A DNA stretch of 64,000 nucleotides from Paenibacillus sp. MSJ-34 (GTDB taxonomy: Bacteria > Bacillota > Bacilli > Paenibacillales > Paenibacillaceae): positions 1 to 64,000 of the forward strand of contig NZ_JAHLPR010000034.1 in NCBI RefSeq assembly GCF_018918005.1, read 5' to 3'. The position numbers were made by a program, and so were the translations under genes. Below the pieces are notes generated by a model. The model had not been told where the DNA came from and searched no databases. It saw nothing but the letters and a program-made list of their open reading frames with translations. Shown here one piece after another: positions 16,123 to 25,003 of this stretch; the stretch's first letter is position 1; each line of letters opens with the position of its first letter.

Positions 16123-16998
16123 TCATACATTCTTTGTATTGTTCTTGATCATAAATCCGTAAAATCTTTGGACAACAATCAGCGTAAGCGCAACGGTAAC
16201 GACAGCGATTGCAGCGGCGGTTCCCACATTCCAATCGTAGAATAACGCCTTATAGGAATAGTACGGCAAATTGCTTGACGAACTGCCCGGGCCTCCGGAT
16301 GTCGTGACATAAATTAATCCGAACACTTTCAAAATATTGATTAATCCGAGTGTCATGGCAACATTGATATGATCGCGAATTAACGGCAATTGAATATGGA
16401 GCAACAATTTCCAACCGGTAGCCCCATCGATTCTTGCGCTCTCAATAATTTCGGACGGCATGTTTTGCAATCCGGCCATAATGATGAGGAAGAAGAAAGG
16501 TGTCCATTGCCATACGATCAAGATCATAATCGTAAGCAAGGCATATTTCCCGAAGAAATCGATCGGTTCCAGCCCCAGCGCGCTGGAGATATAATAATTG
16601 AGACCAAGCGACGGATTCAGCATCAATGTTTTCCATATAATGCCGACGACGGCTTCCATCACAAAATAAGGGATAACAAATAGCGTTCTCAGCAGATTGA
16701 CGCCCTTAAAGTTGCGATTCAGCATCAAGCCGAATAAAATGCCGAGCACGGTACATATCGCTAATGCAACGATAACAATGAGCAGCGAATTCAATACAAC
16801 TTGATAAAACTGGCCGTCCGTCAATATTTTTTTATAATTGTCGATTCCGGCAAACTTAATGCCTAAATCGGGTCTTTTCACATTCCAACTAATAAATGAA
16901 AATATAATGGTAAGAATAAACGGAATCTGCGTGACAACTCCAACAACAATCAGTGCTGGAAGAATTAATAATTTACTCTTATCGCCCTTTGTATTCAT
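16123..16998 (-). CDS. CUT1 carbohydrate ABC transporter permease (MalF type)
   Basis: A 291-residue protein with six membrane spans and an EAA loop (EIIESARIDGATGWKLLLHIQLPLI). UgpA/MalF class. It forms the channel with the next gene. A 14-bp-stem hairpin separates it from the binding-protein gene upstream. Confidence 0.9.
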   Translation of the reverse strand: MNTKGDKSKLLILPALIVVGVVTQIPFILTIIFSFISWNVKRPDLGIKFAGIDNYKKILTDGQFYQVVLNSLLIVIVALAICTVLGILFGLMLNRNFKGVNLLRTLFVIPYFVMEAVVGIIWKTLMLNPSLGLNYYISSALGLEPIDFFGKYALLTIMILIVWQWTPFFFLIIMAGLQNMPSEIIESARIDGATGWKLLLHIQLPLIRDHINVAMTLGLINILKVFGLIYVTTSGGPGSSSSNLPYYSYKALFYDWNVGTAAAIAVVTVALTLIVVQRFYGFMIKNNTKNV

Positions 16999-17021
16999 TG
17001 TTCTTCTCCTCTTCCATTAAA

Positions 17022-17058
17022 TAAATTACTGGTACGTACTTACTCCGTACCAGTAATT
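17022..17058 (-). terminator. Hairpin between binding-protein and permease genes
   Basis: A perfect 14-bp stem (AAATTACTGGTACG with its complement) around a 9-nt loop, 22 nt after the stop of the binding-protein gene and 24 nt before the permease start. The flank on the minus strand is AATTTATTTA rather than a clean U tract. Such structures between SBP and permease genes usually cause partial termination or protect the upstream mRNA, giving excess binding protein. Confidence 0.65.
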
Positions 17059-17079
17059 TTGGAGAATGTAGTTCGATCG

Positions 17080-18456
17080 TTACTTCTTGTATCCTCCCGC
17101 AACAGCTACATCCGTCAATATTTTTTGTCCTTCTTTCAATACTGCGTCAATGTTCTTTTGATCGACCAAATGGGATGCAAGCAATTGAGCGATTTGCTCG
17201 CCCCAAGATGAATATTCAGCCATATTCGGAATGGAATTTCCTGTATACGGTGTTTTATTTATAGCAGGGTTATGAAAATCTACTTGCAAAATCGCTTTTT
17301 TCGTAATGTCTGCAAAATCGCTGGCTTGCTTATAATTTTCATTGTCGTAAGTGGAGATGCGAGTGCCTGACGGCGTGCTTTCCCAACCTTTTTTCTCGCC
17401 CACAAGATTGATGTAATCTTTACTTGTAGCCCATGTTAAGAACTTGAATGCCGCCTCTTTATTTTTGGAAGAAGCGTTAATGGCGAGGCCCCAGCCTCCG
17501 ATGGTATTGGTAGCGTCTTGTTTCACTTGAAGCGGCGCCATGGCGTATCCGATTTTTCCGGAAACTAGCGAGTCTTTCGAATTGGCGAGCGTGCCGGCAG
17601 AGACGCTGGCGTCGTACCACATGGCCGCTTTTCCGGTCGACATCAAGTTCAACGCTTCCGTATATCCGGTCGAAGTCGGTCCCGCTTGTCCGGCATCGGC
17701 CAAAATTTTCTTATAGAATTCAATGGCATTTTTCATTTCCGGCGTATCAAACGTTGCATTCCAGTCCATATCGTAATATTGCGCTCCGAACGCATTCGCG
17801 ATCGAACTGAAAATAAACATATTTTGTCCGCTGCCAGGCAAGCCCCTCAGCGCAATGCCGGCAATGCCTTTTTCTTTATCTTGCGCTTTCACCGCCAGAT
17901 CGTAAACTTGATCCCATGTCGGATTTTCCGGCATCGTTAAATTTTTCGCTTCGAAAATTTCTTTATTATAGAACAATAATGTCGTTTCCGCATAGAACGG
18001 CAGCGCTCCGAGACCTTTCGTTTCAGAGGATAAGGAATCCCGTACTACAGGGAACACATCCTCCAGATCGTACCAAGCTTTTTCGTCGTCGCTCATGCCG
18101 TTCAGCAGCCCGTCCAACGGCTCCGTCCAACCGTTATCCAAATAAACGGCAGAATCTTGAGCGCCGATGGTGAACAGATCGTACTGCCCGCCGCCTAAAC
18201 CGACATCTTGCGTAATTTTCGAACGGATTTCGTTCTCGGAGAGAACGGTATAATTGACTTTAATTCCTGTTTTTTCCGTAAATTCGGAAGTCATCTCTTC
18301 CATAATCACCATATCGTTGTTATTGACCGTAGCGATATTCAATACGGCGCCATCCTTGGCGGAATCCCCGTTGCCGCTCGAACATCCTGCTAATAAGCTT
18401 CCTGCCAAAGTGATTGCCGATAACATACTTAACGCATACTTTAACTGTTTTTTCAT
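17080..18456 (-). CDS. CUT1 extracellular sugar-binding lipoprotein
   Basis: A 458-residue protein from ATG 18456 (MKKQLKYALSMLS) with GGAGGGT upstream. Lipobox LAGC near residue 24, then a family-1 solute-binding fold (VMEEMTSEFTEKTGIKVNYTVL, YNKEIFEAKNLTMPENPTWDQVYD, AAMWYDASVSAGTL). It captures the sugar or polyol outside the membrane and hands it to the permeases. Neighbouring dehydrogenase and kinase genes suggest a pentitol or related polyol ligand (inference). Confidence 0.9.
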   Translation of the reverse strand: MKKQLKYALSMLSAITLAGSLLAGCSSGNGDSAKDGAVLNIATVNNNDMVIMEEMTSEFTEKTGIKVNYTVLSENEIRSKITQDVGLGGGQYDLFTIGAQDSAVYLDNGWTEPLDGLLNGMSDDEKAWYDLEDVFPVVRDSLSSETKGLGALPFYAETTLLFYNKEIFEAKNLTMPENPTWDQVYDLAVKAQDKEKGIAGIALRGLPGSGQNMFIFSSIANAFGAQYYDMDWNATFDTPEMKNAIEFYKKILADAGQAGPTSTGYTEALNLMSTGKAAMWYDASVSAGTLANSKDSLVSGKIGYAMAPLQVKQDATNTIGGWGLAINASSKNKEAAFKFLTWATSKDYINLVGEKKGWESTPSGTRISTYDNENYKQASDFADITKKAILQVDFHNPAINKTPYTGNSIPNMAEYSSWGEQIAQLLASHLVDQKNIDAVLKEGQKILTDVAVAGGYKK

Positions 18457-18543
18457 AGGTTGACCCTCCATTGATGAACAAATAGATAATGAAAATATTT
18501 ATGTGATATTCCCCCGCTTGCTTTTGTCCTTCACCTCCTTCCA

Positions 18544-19770
18544 TTACCCATAATGGGTTTCAATGAAATCGATAATATCAAGCGAGTCCATATACTTTCT
18601 CACAACCATCAATCCCGCCCCTTCCAACATGCCTCCCTTTTCATATTTGGAAAAGCGGATGTCGATCGAGTCTACAATTTCTTCGGGCAGGTCATTGCTT
18701 AAATTGTTTTTTAATTGCGCTAAAAATTTGGGGGAATTGACAATCATATCGCCAAAAACGATCGTGTCCGGGTTCAAGATATACAGCAGATTGGCGATTC
18801 CGTAAGAAAGAAACCATGCCATCTGATTCACCGCCCAAACCGCCAGTTCGTCGTCCTTTTCGTAATAATGATAAATCTCGCTGATGGAAGAATGTTCATG
18901 AAGCTGCGAATTCGGAAACTCATGCAATCTTTCTTCCACTAATCGAACTAAATTGATGGGAGCCGCATATCGCTCCAAAATGCCAACCTTATTGAACTCA
19001 TTCCGTTTGGCATTGAAGTTGATGCCCATATGGCCGATTTCGCCCGCGATTCCATTTTTGCCGCGGATTAAATTTCCGTCGATCATGATGCCTCCGCCAA
19101 TCCCATCCCCTAAATTCAAATACATCATTATGCCCTTCGTATTTCCCGTTTCTTCTACATAGTCTCTCCATTCTCTTAAAGCGGATACATTCGCGTCATG
19201 ATCGATGTACACGTTCAAGTGAGGATATTTCGCTTGTATTTGCTCCAGGAAATCCACTTTGGAAAGCTCGGGCATATCATATACCTTTGCAATCGTTTTC
19301 CCATTATAGGTCATTAACGGACCTACAATCGCGATCCCGATGCCTAATACCTTCTTGCTTGCGTCGCTCGCAATCATTCGGTCTATTCCGTCGTATATAA
19401 ACGACAATATGGAAGAGATGGGTGTATCCTTATCGATTTTAACCATGCTTTTTTGCAGCACTTCCGCTTGAATATCGCATAATGCAAATTCGATCGCATC
19501 GCGGTTAATCCTTACGGCAACGGATACAACATCATCCAGGGCCAGCGAAATGCCGGTAATTTTGCGGCCGTTTTCAGATAAGATCGGGCCTTGTTCTTTA
19601 ATGACGCCCATTTCTTCAAATTCATTGATAATATTGGTGATGGTGGCTTTATTTAACCCGCTCTTTACAGCCAGCATCGATCGTGAAATGATCCGATGCC
19701 TTAAAAGTAAATTTAGCACCAATCCACGATTGGCCTTCTTCACTTCATCTATGTTTTGAGCTCTTTTCAT
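18544..19770 (-). CDS. ROK-family (XylR-like) transcriptional repressor
   Basis: A 408-residue protein. HTH at 15-65 (LRHRIISRSMLAVKSGLNKATITNIIN), then the ROK ATPase-like sugar-binding domain (GIGIAIVGPLM, LNLGDGIGGGIMIDG, GIAGEIGHMGINFN). ROK repressors normally follow this with a zinc site CxCGxxGCxE. Here the stretch after GHMG is FNAKRNEFNKVGILER, with no cysteines, so zinc binding appears lost. The gene is divergent from the dehydrogenase gene. Dyads of identical form lie at both promoters, so it probably represses itself, the transporter and the catabolic genes until sugar binds. Confidence 0.9.
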   Translation of the reverse strand: MKRAQNIDEVKKANRGLVLNLLLRHRIISRSMLAVKSGLNKATITNIINEFEEMGVIKEQGPILSENGRKITGISLALDDVVSVAVRINRDAIEFALCDIQAEVLQKSMVKIDKDTPISSILSFIYDGIDRMIASDASKKVLGIGIAIVGPLMTYNGKTIAKVYDMPELSKVDFLEQIQAKYPHLNVYIDHDANVSALREWRDYVEETGNTKGIMMYLNLGDGIGGGIMIDGNLIRGKNGIAGEIGHMGINFNAKRNEFNKVGILERYAAPINLVRLVEERLHEFPNSQLHEHSSISEIYHYYEKDDELAVWAVNQMAWFLSYGIANLLYILNPDTIVFGDMIVNSPKFLAQLKNNLSNDLPEEIVDSIDIRFSKYEKGGMLEGAGLMVVRKYMDSLDIIDFIETHYG

Positions 19771-19783
19771 TTTTCCTCCAATC

Positions 19784-19829
19784 TGTTTATTGTGTAAACT
19801 TTTATAAGATAAAAAATTTACGTAATCAA
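19784..19829 (-). promoter_or_regulatory. ROK gene promoter and operator
   Basis: On the minus strand TTGATT (19829-19824), 17-nt spacer, TATAAA (19806-19801). Directly downstream, 19800-19784 is the dyad AGTTTA-CACAA-TAAACA. It has the same architecture as the operator at 19985, so both are likely bound by the ROK protein. Binding just after the -10 would block transcription. Confidence 0.75.
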
Positions 19830-19984
19830 CTTAAATATCATTGACAATTTGAATATATTACACACTGGAAGCGGTGTCAACTAGAAAAAAAGCATTTTTT
19901 TCGATTGGAAAATAATTTCTGCCCGAAAAAATGGGCCGAATAAGAAAAAGTTGGATTCATTACTTAAATTTTTTTCTTCCTAAG

Positions 19985-20015
19985 AGTTTACATGATAAAC
20001 TTTATAATTTATGAT
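19985..20015 (+). promoter_or_regulatory. Catabolic operon promoter and ROK operator
   Basis: TTTACA (19987-19992), 17-nt spacer, TATGAT (20010-20015), about 45 nt before the dehydrogenase start. The dyad AGTTTA-CATGA-TAAACT (19985-20001) covers the -35, a classic repressor position, and matches the dyad at 19784-19800. Confidence 0.78.
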
Positions 20016-20060
20016 ATGGATATATTTTAACATGAATACATGAGACGAGGAGTAAGAGAC

Positions 20061-21110
20061 ATGAGCAAAACAATGAAGGTAGCCATTATGAATACGGTGG
20101 GAAAATTAGATTTCGAACAAAAGCCGCTTCCCCAAGTGAAAGATGACGATGTATTAATTAAACTGGATTACGTCGGAATTTGCGGTTCGGATATGCATCT
20201 GTTTGAAAACGGTTTTATCGGAGAAAAGCATGTAACGGAGCCGATTGTTCTAGGACATGAACCGGGCGGAGTGGTAGAAGCGGTCGGAAAAAATGTTACG
20301 GATCTGAAGCCGGGAGACCGCGTTGCCGTAGAACCGGGCATTCCATGCTATACATGCGATTATTGCAAATCAGGAAGATACAACCTTTGTCCGAAGGTGT
20401 ATTTCTACGCCTCTTTGCCTGTTCTCGAAGGATGCTTTGCCGAGTACATTTCGCATCCCGCCAATCTATGCTTTAAGCTGCCGGACAATGTAAGCACGAT
20501 GGAAGGGGCGTTAATGGAACCTTTGGCCGTCGGCATGCATGCAGCCTTGCAATCCGGCGCTCAAGTCGGAGCGTCTGCCGTAATCTTAGGCGCAGGGGCG
20601 ATCGGTCTGCTCACAATGCTTTCTTTAAAAAGCATGGGCGTGCACAATATTACGGTTGTCGACCTGGTGGAGAATCGCTTGGAGAAAGCCAAACAATTAG
20701 GCTGCACCCATACCGTTAACGCCACCGAAGGCAATGCCATCGACGCCGTCATGGCGTTAACGAACGGCGAGGGTGCGGATTACGTATTTGAAACGGCCGG
20801 CGCCGAAGCAACGATTTTGCAAACCGCCAAAATGGTCAAACGAGGCGGAACGATCGTTCTTGTAGGGTATACAAGCAGCGGCAAAGCGCAAATGCATGTG
20901 AACAATATTATCGACAATGAAATTACAATCAAAACGGTATTCCGTTACCGCAACATTTATCCCAAGGCGATCGAGGCCGTATCCAAAGGAATCATTCCGC
21001 TGAAAGATATCGTTTCCGATATTTTTGAATTTGACCGCATTCAAGAAGGAATGGAGAAATCGATTCAGCAGAAAGACAAAGTAACGAAATGCGTCATTCG
21101 CATCCGCTAA
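20061..21110 (+). CDS. Zinc-dependent polyol dehydrogenase (sorbitol/xylitol dehydrogenase type)
   Basis: A 349-residue medium-chain dehydrogenase from ATG 20061. Catalytic zinc ligands GICGSDMH and GHEPGG; structural zinc cysteines in CYTCDYCKSGRYNLC; NAD fold GAGAIGLLTMLSLKSMG with acidic Asp after the strand (VVDLV), so NAD is favoured. VFRYRNIYPKAIE is typical of sorbitol/xylitol dehydrogenases. Oxidises a polyol to a ketose that the adjacent kinase would phosphorylate. First gene of a three-gene operon. Confidence 0.88.
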   Translation: MSKTMKVAIMNTVGKLDFEQKPLPQVKDDDVLIKLDYVGICGSDMHLFENGFIGEKHVTEPIVLGHEPGGVVEAVGKNVTDLKPGDRVAVEPGIPCYTCDYCKSGRYNLCPKVYFYASLPVLEGCFAEYISHPANLCFKLPDNVSTMEGALMEPLAVGMHAALQSGAQVGASAVILGAGAIGLLTMLSLKSMGVHNITVVDLVENRLEKAKQLGCTHTVNATEGNAIDAVMALTNGEGADYVFETAGAEATILQTAKMVKRGGTIVLVGYTSSGKAQMHVNNIIDNEITIKTVFRYRNIYPKAIEAVSKGIIPLKDIVSDIFEFDRIQEGMEKSIQQKDKVTKCVIRIR

Positions 21111-21156
21111 CCGCATCTCGAGCTTGCCGCTATCTGGATAAAGAGGAGGTCTTGAC

Positions 21157-22842
21157 TTGGAAAACAAAGCAAGCATGATTGTTGCCGGCGTGGATTTTGG
21201 CAGCGACTCGGTACGAGTCGTTATGGCGGAAGGAGCAACGGGCCGAACTGTTTCCGAAGCGTCCTGCGCCTATCCGCGCTGGTCGCAAAGATTATATTGC
21301 AACGATGAGATCAGCCAATTCAGGCAGCATCCGTTAGATTACATCGAAGCCTTCACCGCTGCCTTTACAGCGGCGCTGCGCGATGCCGGCGAACATGCCG
21401 GCGGGCGTTTGCGCGCCATCGGCATCGATACCACCGGATCGACGCCATGTCCTGTCGATGGAGCGGGTGTTCCCTTGGCATTGAAACCCGAATTCGCACA
21501 TAATCCGAATGCCATGTTCCATTTATGGAAGGATCATACCGCGATTGCGGAAGCGGAAGAGATTAACGCCGTCTTTTCCTCGGCAACTTCGGTCGACTAT
21601 ACGCAATATCAGGGCACCTATTCTTCGGAATGGTTTTGGGCCAAAATTTTGCGCACGATACGACAAGATGAAGAGGTAAAAAAAGCTGCCTATACGTGGA
21701 TTGAACATTGCGATTGGTTTGCGGGCCTGCTGACCGGACAAACGGATCCGCTGGCGCTGTACCGCTCTTCCTGCGCGGCAGGCCATAAAGCCCTTTGGCA
21801 TAGCGCTTTTGACGGTTTGCCGGCGGATGAATGCCTTCAGCAATTGGACCCCTATTTAGTATTAATAAAGAAAAGATACGGCGCCGGGCCTAAGCATGCC
21901 GACACGGCGATCGGTACGATTTCCAAAGCGTGGGCCGTACAATTAGGCGTGAATGAACAAGTCGTCATATCCGGCAGCTCTTTCGATGCTCATGCCGGAG
22001 CGGTCGGAGCAGGCATCAAGCCGCACACTTTAGTCAAGGTCGTAGGAACTTCCACCGTCGATATGATGATCGAGCGGTCGGAGCGCTTGCAGAATAAAGA
22101 GATGAAGCATGTATGCGGAATGGCCGAACATTCCATCGTCCCCGGATACGTAGGGATTGAAGCCGGACAAGCCGCCTTCGGCGATATTTTCGCATGGTTC
22201 AAATCGCTGTTAATGTGGCCGGTCGAGCAAATGCTTCGGCAAACGGAAGTCTTATCGGAAGACCAAAAAAAGCTGCTGCAACAACAATGGTCGGAGCAGC
22301 TGCTGTACCGGCTTGAAGCGGCGGCAAAAGAAATCCCGTTGCTTGCGGCGAATCAAATCGTCGCTTTGGATTGGTTTAACGGCAGACGATATCCCGTTTT
22401 AAATGAAAATGTGAAAGGAACGATTGCAGGGCTGAATTTAGGAAGCACTGCGCCTGCGATTTACCAAGCGCTTATCATGTCGGCTATTTTCGGCGCCAAA
22501 CGCATTTTTGACAGTTTTATCGAACACGGGCTTCGAATCGACCGCATCATCGTCATTGGCGGAATCGCCAACAAATCCCCATACATTATGCAAATGATGA
22601 GCGACGTATTGGGCCGGCCGATTATGATCAGCAAAGAAGACCAGGTCTGTGCGAAAGGAGCGGCCATATACGCCGCCGTCGCTGCCGGTTTGTTCGCAAG
22701 CATCGAAGAAGCGCAGCAGATCTATTGCGAACCGTACGAAGCCGATTTTAATCCGAACCCCGATAAGCAGCAAGACTATGCCGTAAAATACGAGCAGTAT
22801 CTCAAACTGGCGCAAAATATTGAGGATTTTCATCGTTTATAA
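21157..22842 (+). CDS. FGGY-family carbohydrate kinase, ribulokinase-like
   Basis: A 561-residue kinase from TTG 21157, 6 nt after GAGGAGGT. N-terminal ATPase loop VDFGSDSVRVVMAEG; substrate region IGIDTTGSTPCPVD; C-terminal FGGY-type signature IIVIGGIANKSPYIMQMMSDVLGRPI. Length and motifs fit AraB-type ribulokinases, which accept several ketopentoses. No araA or araD is nearby; with a polyol dehydrogenase upstream and transketolase downstream, the substrate is probably a ketopentose derived from a pentitol (inference). Confidence 0.86.
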   Translation: MENKASMIVAGVDFGSDSVRVVMAEGATGRTVSEASCAYPRWSQRLYCNDEISQFRQHPLDYIEAFTAAFTAALRDAGEHAGGRLRAIGIDTTGSTPCPVDGAGVPLALKPEFAHNPNAMFHLWKDHTAIAEAEEINAVFSSATSVDYTQYQGTYSSEWFWAKILRTIRQDEEVKKAAYTWIEHCDWFAGLLTGQTDPLALYRSSCAAGHKALWHSAFDGLPADECLQQLDPYLVLIKKRYGAGPKHADTAIGTISKAWAVQLGVNEQVVISGSSFDAHAGAVGAGIKPHTLVKVVGTSTVDMMIERSERLQNKEMKHVCGMAEHSIVPGYVGIEAGQAAFGDIFAWFKSLLMWPVEQMLRQTEVLSEDQKKLLQQQWSEQLLYRLEAAAKEIPLLAANQIVALDWFNGRRYPVLNENVKGTIAGLNLGSTAPAIYQALIMSAIFGAKRIFDSFIEHGLRIDRIIVIGGIANKSPYIMQMMSDVLGRPIMISKEDQVCAKGAAIYAAVAAGLFASIEEAQQIYCEPYEADFNPNPDKQQDYAVKYEQYLKLAQNIEDFHRL

Positions 22843-22870
22843 CCTATTTTCTTGCAAAGGACGTGCATCT

Positions 22871-24880
22871 ATGATGACGAACATCGAACAGTTATCCGTT
22901 CAATCGCTGCGCAGCTTATCCATTGATATGATCGAACAGGCCAATTCGGGACATCCCGGCATGCCGCTCGGCTGCGCCCCGATGGCCTATACGCTGTGGA
23001 CCAAATTTATGAACCATAATCCGAACAATCCGGCTTGGTTCGACCGGGATCGCTTCGTTCTGTCCGCCGGTCACGGCTCTAGCCTGCTTTATAGTTTATT
23101 GCATCTTTCCGGCTATGCTTTGTCGATGGACGATCTCAAACAATTCCGCCAGTGGCAAAGCAAAACGCCGGGGCATCCGGAGTATAAGCATACCCCGGGA
23201 GTGGATGCTACGACCGGTCCCCTCGGTCAAGGCATTGCGACCGCAGTAGGGCTGGCCTTAGCGGAACAGCATCTTGCCGCCGTGTACAATCGGCCCGATC
23301 TGCGCATTGTCGATCACTTTACGTACGCCATTTGCGGCGACGGGGATTTAATGGAAGGCATCTCCTATGAAGCCGCCTCGCTTGCCGGACATTTGAAATT
23401 GGGCAAATTAATCGTGTTGTACGATTCCAATGATATCTCTTTGGACGGCGAGTTGCATATGTCGTTTTCCGAAAATGTACAACAAAGATTTGAAGCCCAA
23501 GGCTGGCAATATGTTAAGGTAGAGGACGGCAATAATGTAGAACAAATTTCGCATGCGCTGGAACTCGCCAAAGCCGATCTTACAAAGCCTGCGCTCATTG
23601 AAATCAAAACGACTATCGGCTACGGTTCGCCGAATAAAGCCGGCAAATCCGCTTCGCACGGCTCGCCGTTAGGTTCCGAGGAAGCGAAATTAACGAAACA
23701 GGCATTGCAATGGGCTCACGAAACCCCTTTCTATGTACCTGAGGAAGTATACGCTCATTTCCAAGCGGAAATCGTGCAAAGGGGCATGAATCGAGAAAAG
23801 GCGTGGCAGGAGCTGTGGAACAAATATGCCCTTGCTTATCCGGAACCGGCCAAGCAACTGCAGGCGGCGATCGAAGATCAGCTTACGTTGAACTGGAAAG
23901 AAATCTTGCCTGAATATGCATTCGGAAGCTCCGCCGCAAGCCGGGCCGTTTCCGAAGAAATCGTTAACGCGCTTGGGAAAGAATTGCCGAGCGTCATCGG
24001 CGGCTCCGCCGATCTTGCAAGTTCCAACAAAACGATGATCAAACAGGCCGAACCGTTCTTGCCGCAATCCTATCACGGCAAAAATATTTGGTTCGGAGTC
24101 AGGGAGTTTGCGATGGGAGCCATCCTCAACGGGTTGGCCTTGCATGGCGGATTAAAACCGTATGCCGGTACGTTTTTCGTATTTTCCGATTATTTACGCC
24201 CGGCGATTCGTTTGGCGGCGCTCATGGGCTTGCCTGTGACCTATGTCTTTACTCACGATAGTATTGCGGTCGGAGAGGATGGGCCGACGCATGAGCCGAT
24301 CGAACAACTGGCTTCCTTGAGAGCCATGCCTAATTTGTCCGTCATCCGTCCGGCGGATGCCAATGAAACGATAGCTGCCTGGAGATTAGCCCTGGAATCC
24401 AAGAGCACTCCTACTGCGCTTGTGCTTAGCCGGCAAAATCTGCCTACGATGAAGGATACGCGCCTGCTTGCTTACGAGGGAGTTTCCAGAGGCGCATACA
24501 CGATATCGAAGAGCAAATCCGGCAGTCCGCAGGCTTTATTGCTCGCGACCGGCTCCGAAGTTCATCTTGCCGTACAAGTTCAACAAGCGCTGGCGGAAGA
24601 ACAAATCGATGTCGCTGTCGTCAGCATGCCTTCCTGGGATCGCTTTGAGAAGCAAAGCGCGGAATATAAACAATCCGTGCTCCCCCCATCCGTCAAGAAA
24701 CGGATCGCCATTGAAATGGCTTCCTCTCTCGGCTGGGAACGATATGTAGGCATGGAAGGCGATATCATCGCGATTGACAAATTCGGCGCTTCCGCTCCGG
24801 GGGAAACGATCATCGAACAATATGGCTTTAGCGTCAATCAAATTGCCGTACGCGTGAAAAAGCTGCTTCATAGCCAATAG
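22871..24880 (+). CDS. tkt: Transketolase
   Basis: A 669-residue enzyme from ATG 22871 (AAAGGACGT upstream). Thiamine diphosphate motif GDGDLMEGISYEAASLAGHL with ...YDSN; active-site histidines in NSGHPGMP and FVLSAGHGSSLLYSL; pyrimidine domain VTYVFTHDSIAVGEDGPTHEP. It moves two-carbon units between pentose and other sugar phosphates, so a dedicated copy here would feed the kinase product into the pentose phosphate pathway. Ends at a strong terminator. Confidence 0.95.
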   Translation: MMTNIEQLSVQSLRSLSIDMIEQANSGHPGMPLGCAPMAYTLWTKFMNHNPNNPAWFDRDRFVLSAGHGSSLLYSLLHLSGYALSMDDLKQFRQWQSKTPGHPEYKHTPGVDATTGPLGQGIATAVGLALAEQHLAAVYNRPDLRIVDHFTYAICGDGDLMEGISYEAASLAGHLKLGKLIVLYDSNDISLDGELHMSFSENVQQRFEAQGWQYVKVEDGNNVEQISHALELAKADLTKPALIEIKTTIGYGSPNKAGKSASHGSPLGSEEAKLTKQALQWAHETPFYVPEEVYAHFQAEIVQRGMNREKAWQELWNKYALAYPEPAKQLQAAIEDQLTLNWKEILPEYAFGSSAASRAVSEEIVNALGKELPSVIGGSADLASSNKTMIKQAEPFLPQSYHGKNIWFGVREFAMGAILNGLALHGGLKPYAGTFFVFSDYLRPAIRLAALMGLPVTYVFTHDSIAVGEDGPTHEPIEQLASLRAMPNLSVIRPADANETIAAWRLALESKSTPTALVLSRQNLPTMKDTRLLAYEGVSRGAYTISKSKSGSPQALLLATGSEVHLAVQVQQALAEEQIDVAVVSMPSWDRFEKQSAEYKQSVLPPSVKKRIAIEMASSLGWERYVGMEGDIIAIDKFGASAPGETIIEQYGFSVNQIAVRVKKLLHSQ

Positions 24881-24887
24881 GTGAAAA

Positions 24888-24918
24888 GTTGCAGACATGA
24901 TGTCTGCAGCTTTTTTTT
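24888..24918 (+). terminator. Terminator of the catabolic operon
   Basis: GTTGCAGACA-TGA-TGTCTGCAGC followed by eight T residues, 8 nt after the transketolase stop. Confidence 0.9.
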
Positions 24919-24965
24919 GTGAAAAAACCGCAACGGTATGTAATACTAAGCCTGTATTTCAATCT

Positions 24966-24994
24966 AAAAAAGCTGCCAACAAAGGCAGCTTCTT
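24966..24994 (-). terminator. Terminator of the GH18 gene
   Basis: AAGCTGCC-TTTGTT-GGCAGCTT followed on the minus strand by TTTT. It lies directly after the glycosidase stop at 25004; the flanking A and T runs make it potentially bidirectional. Confidence 0.85.
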
Positions 24995-25003
24995 TTCTAA
25001 CGA

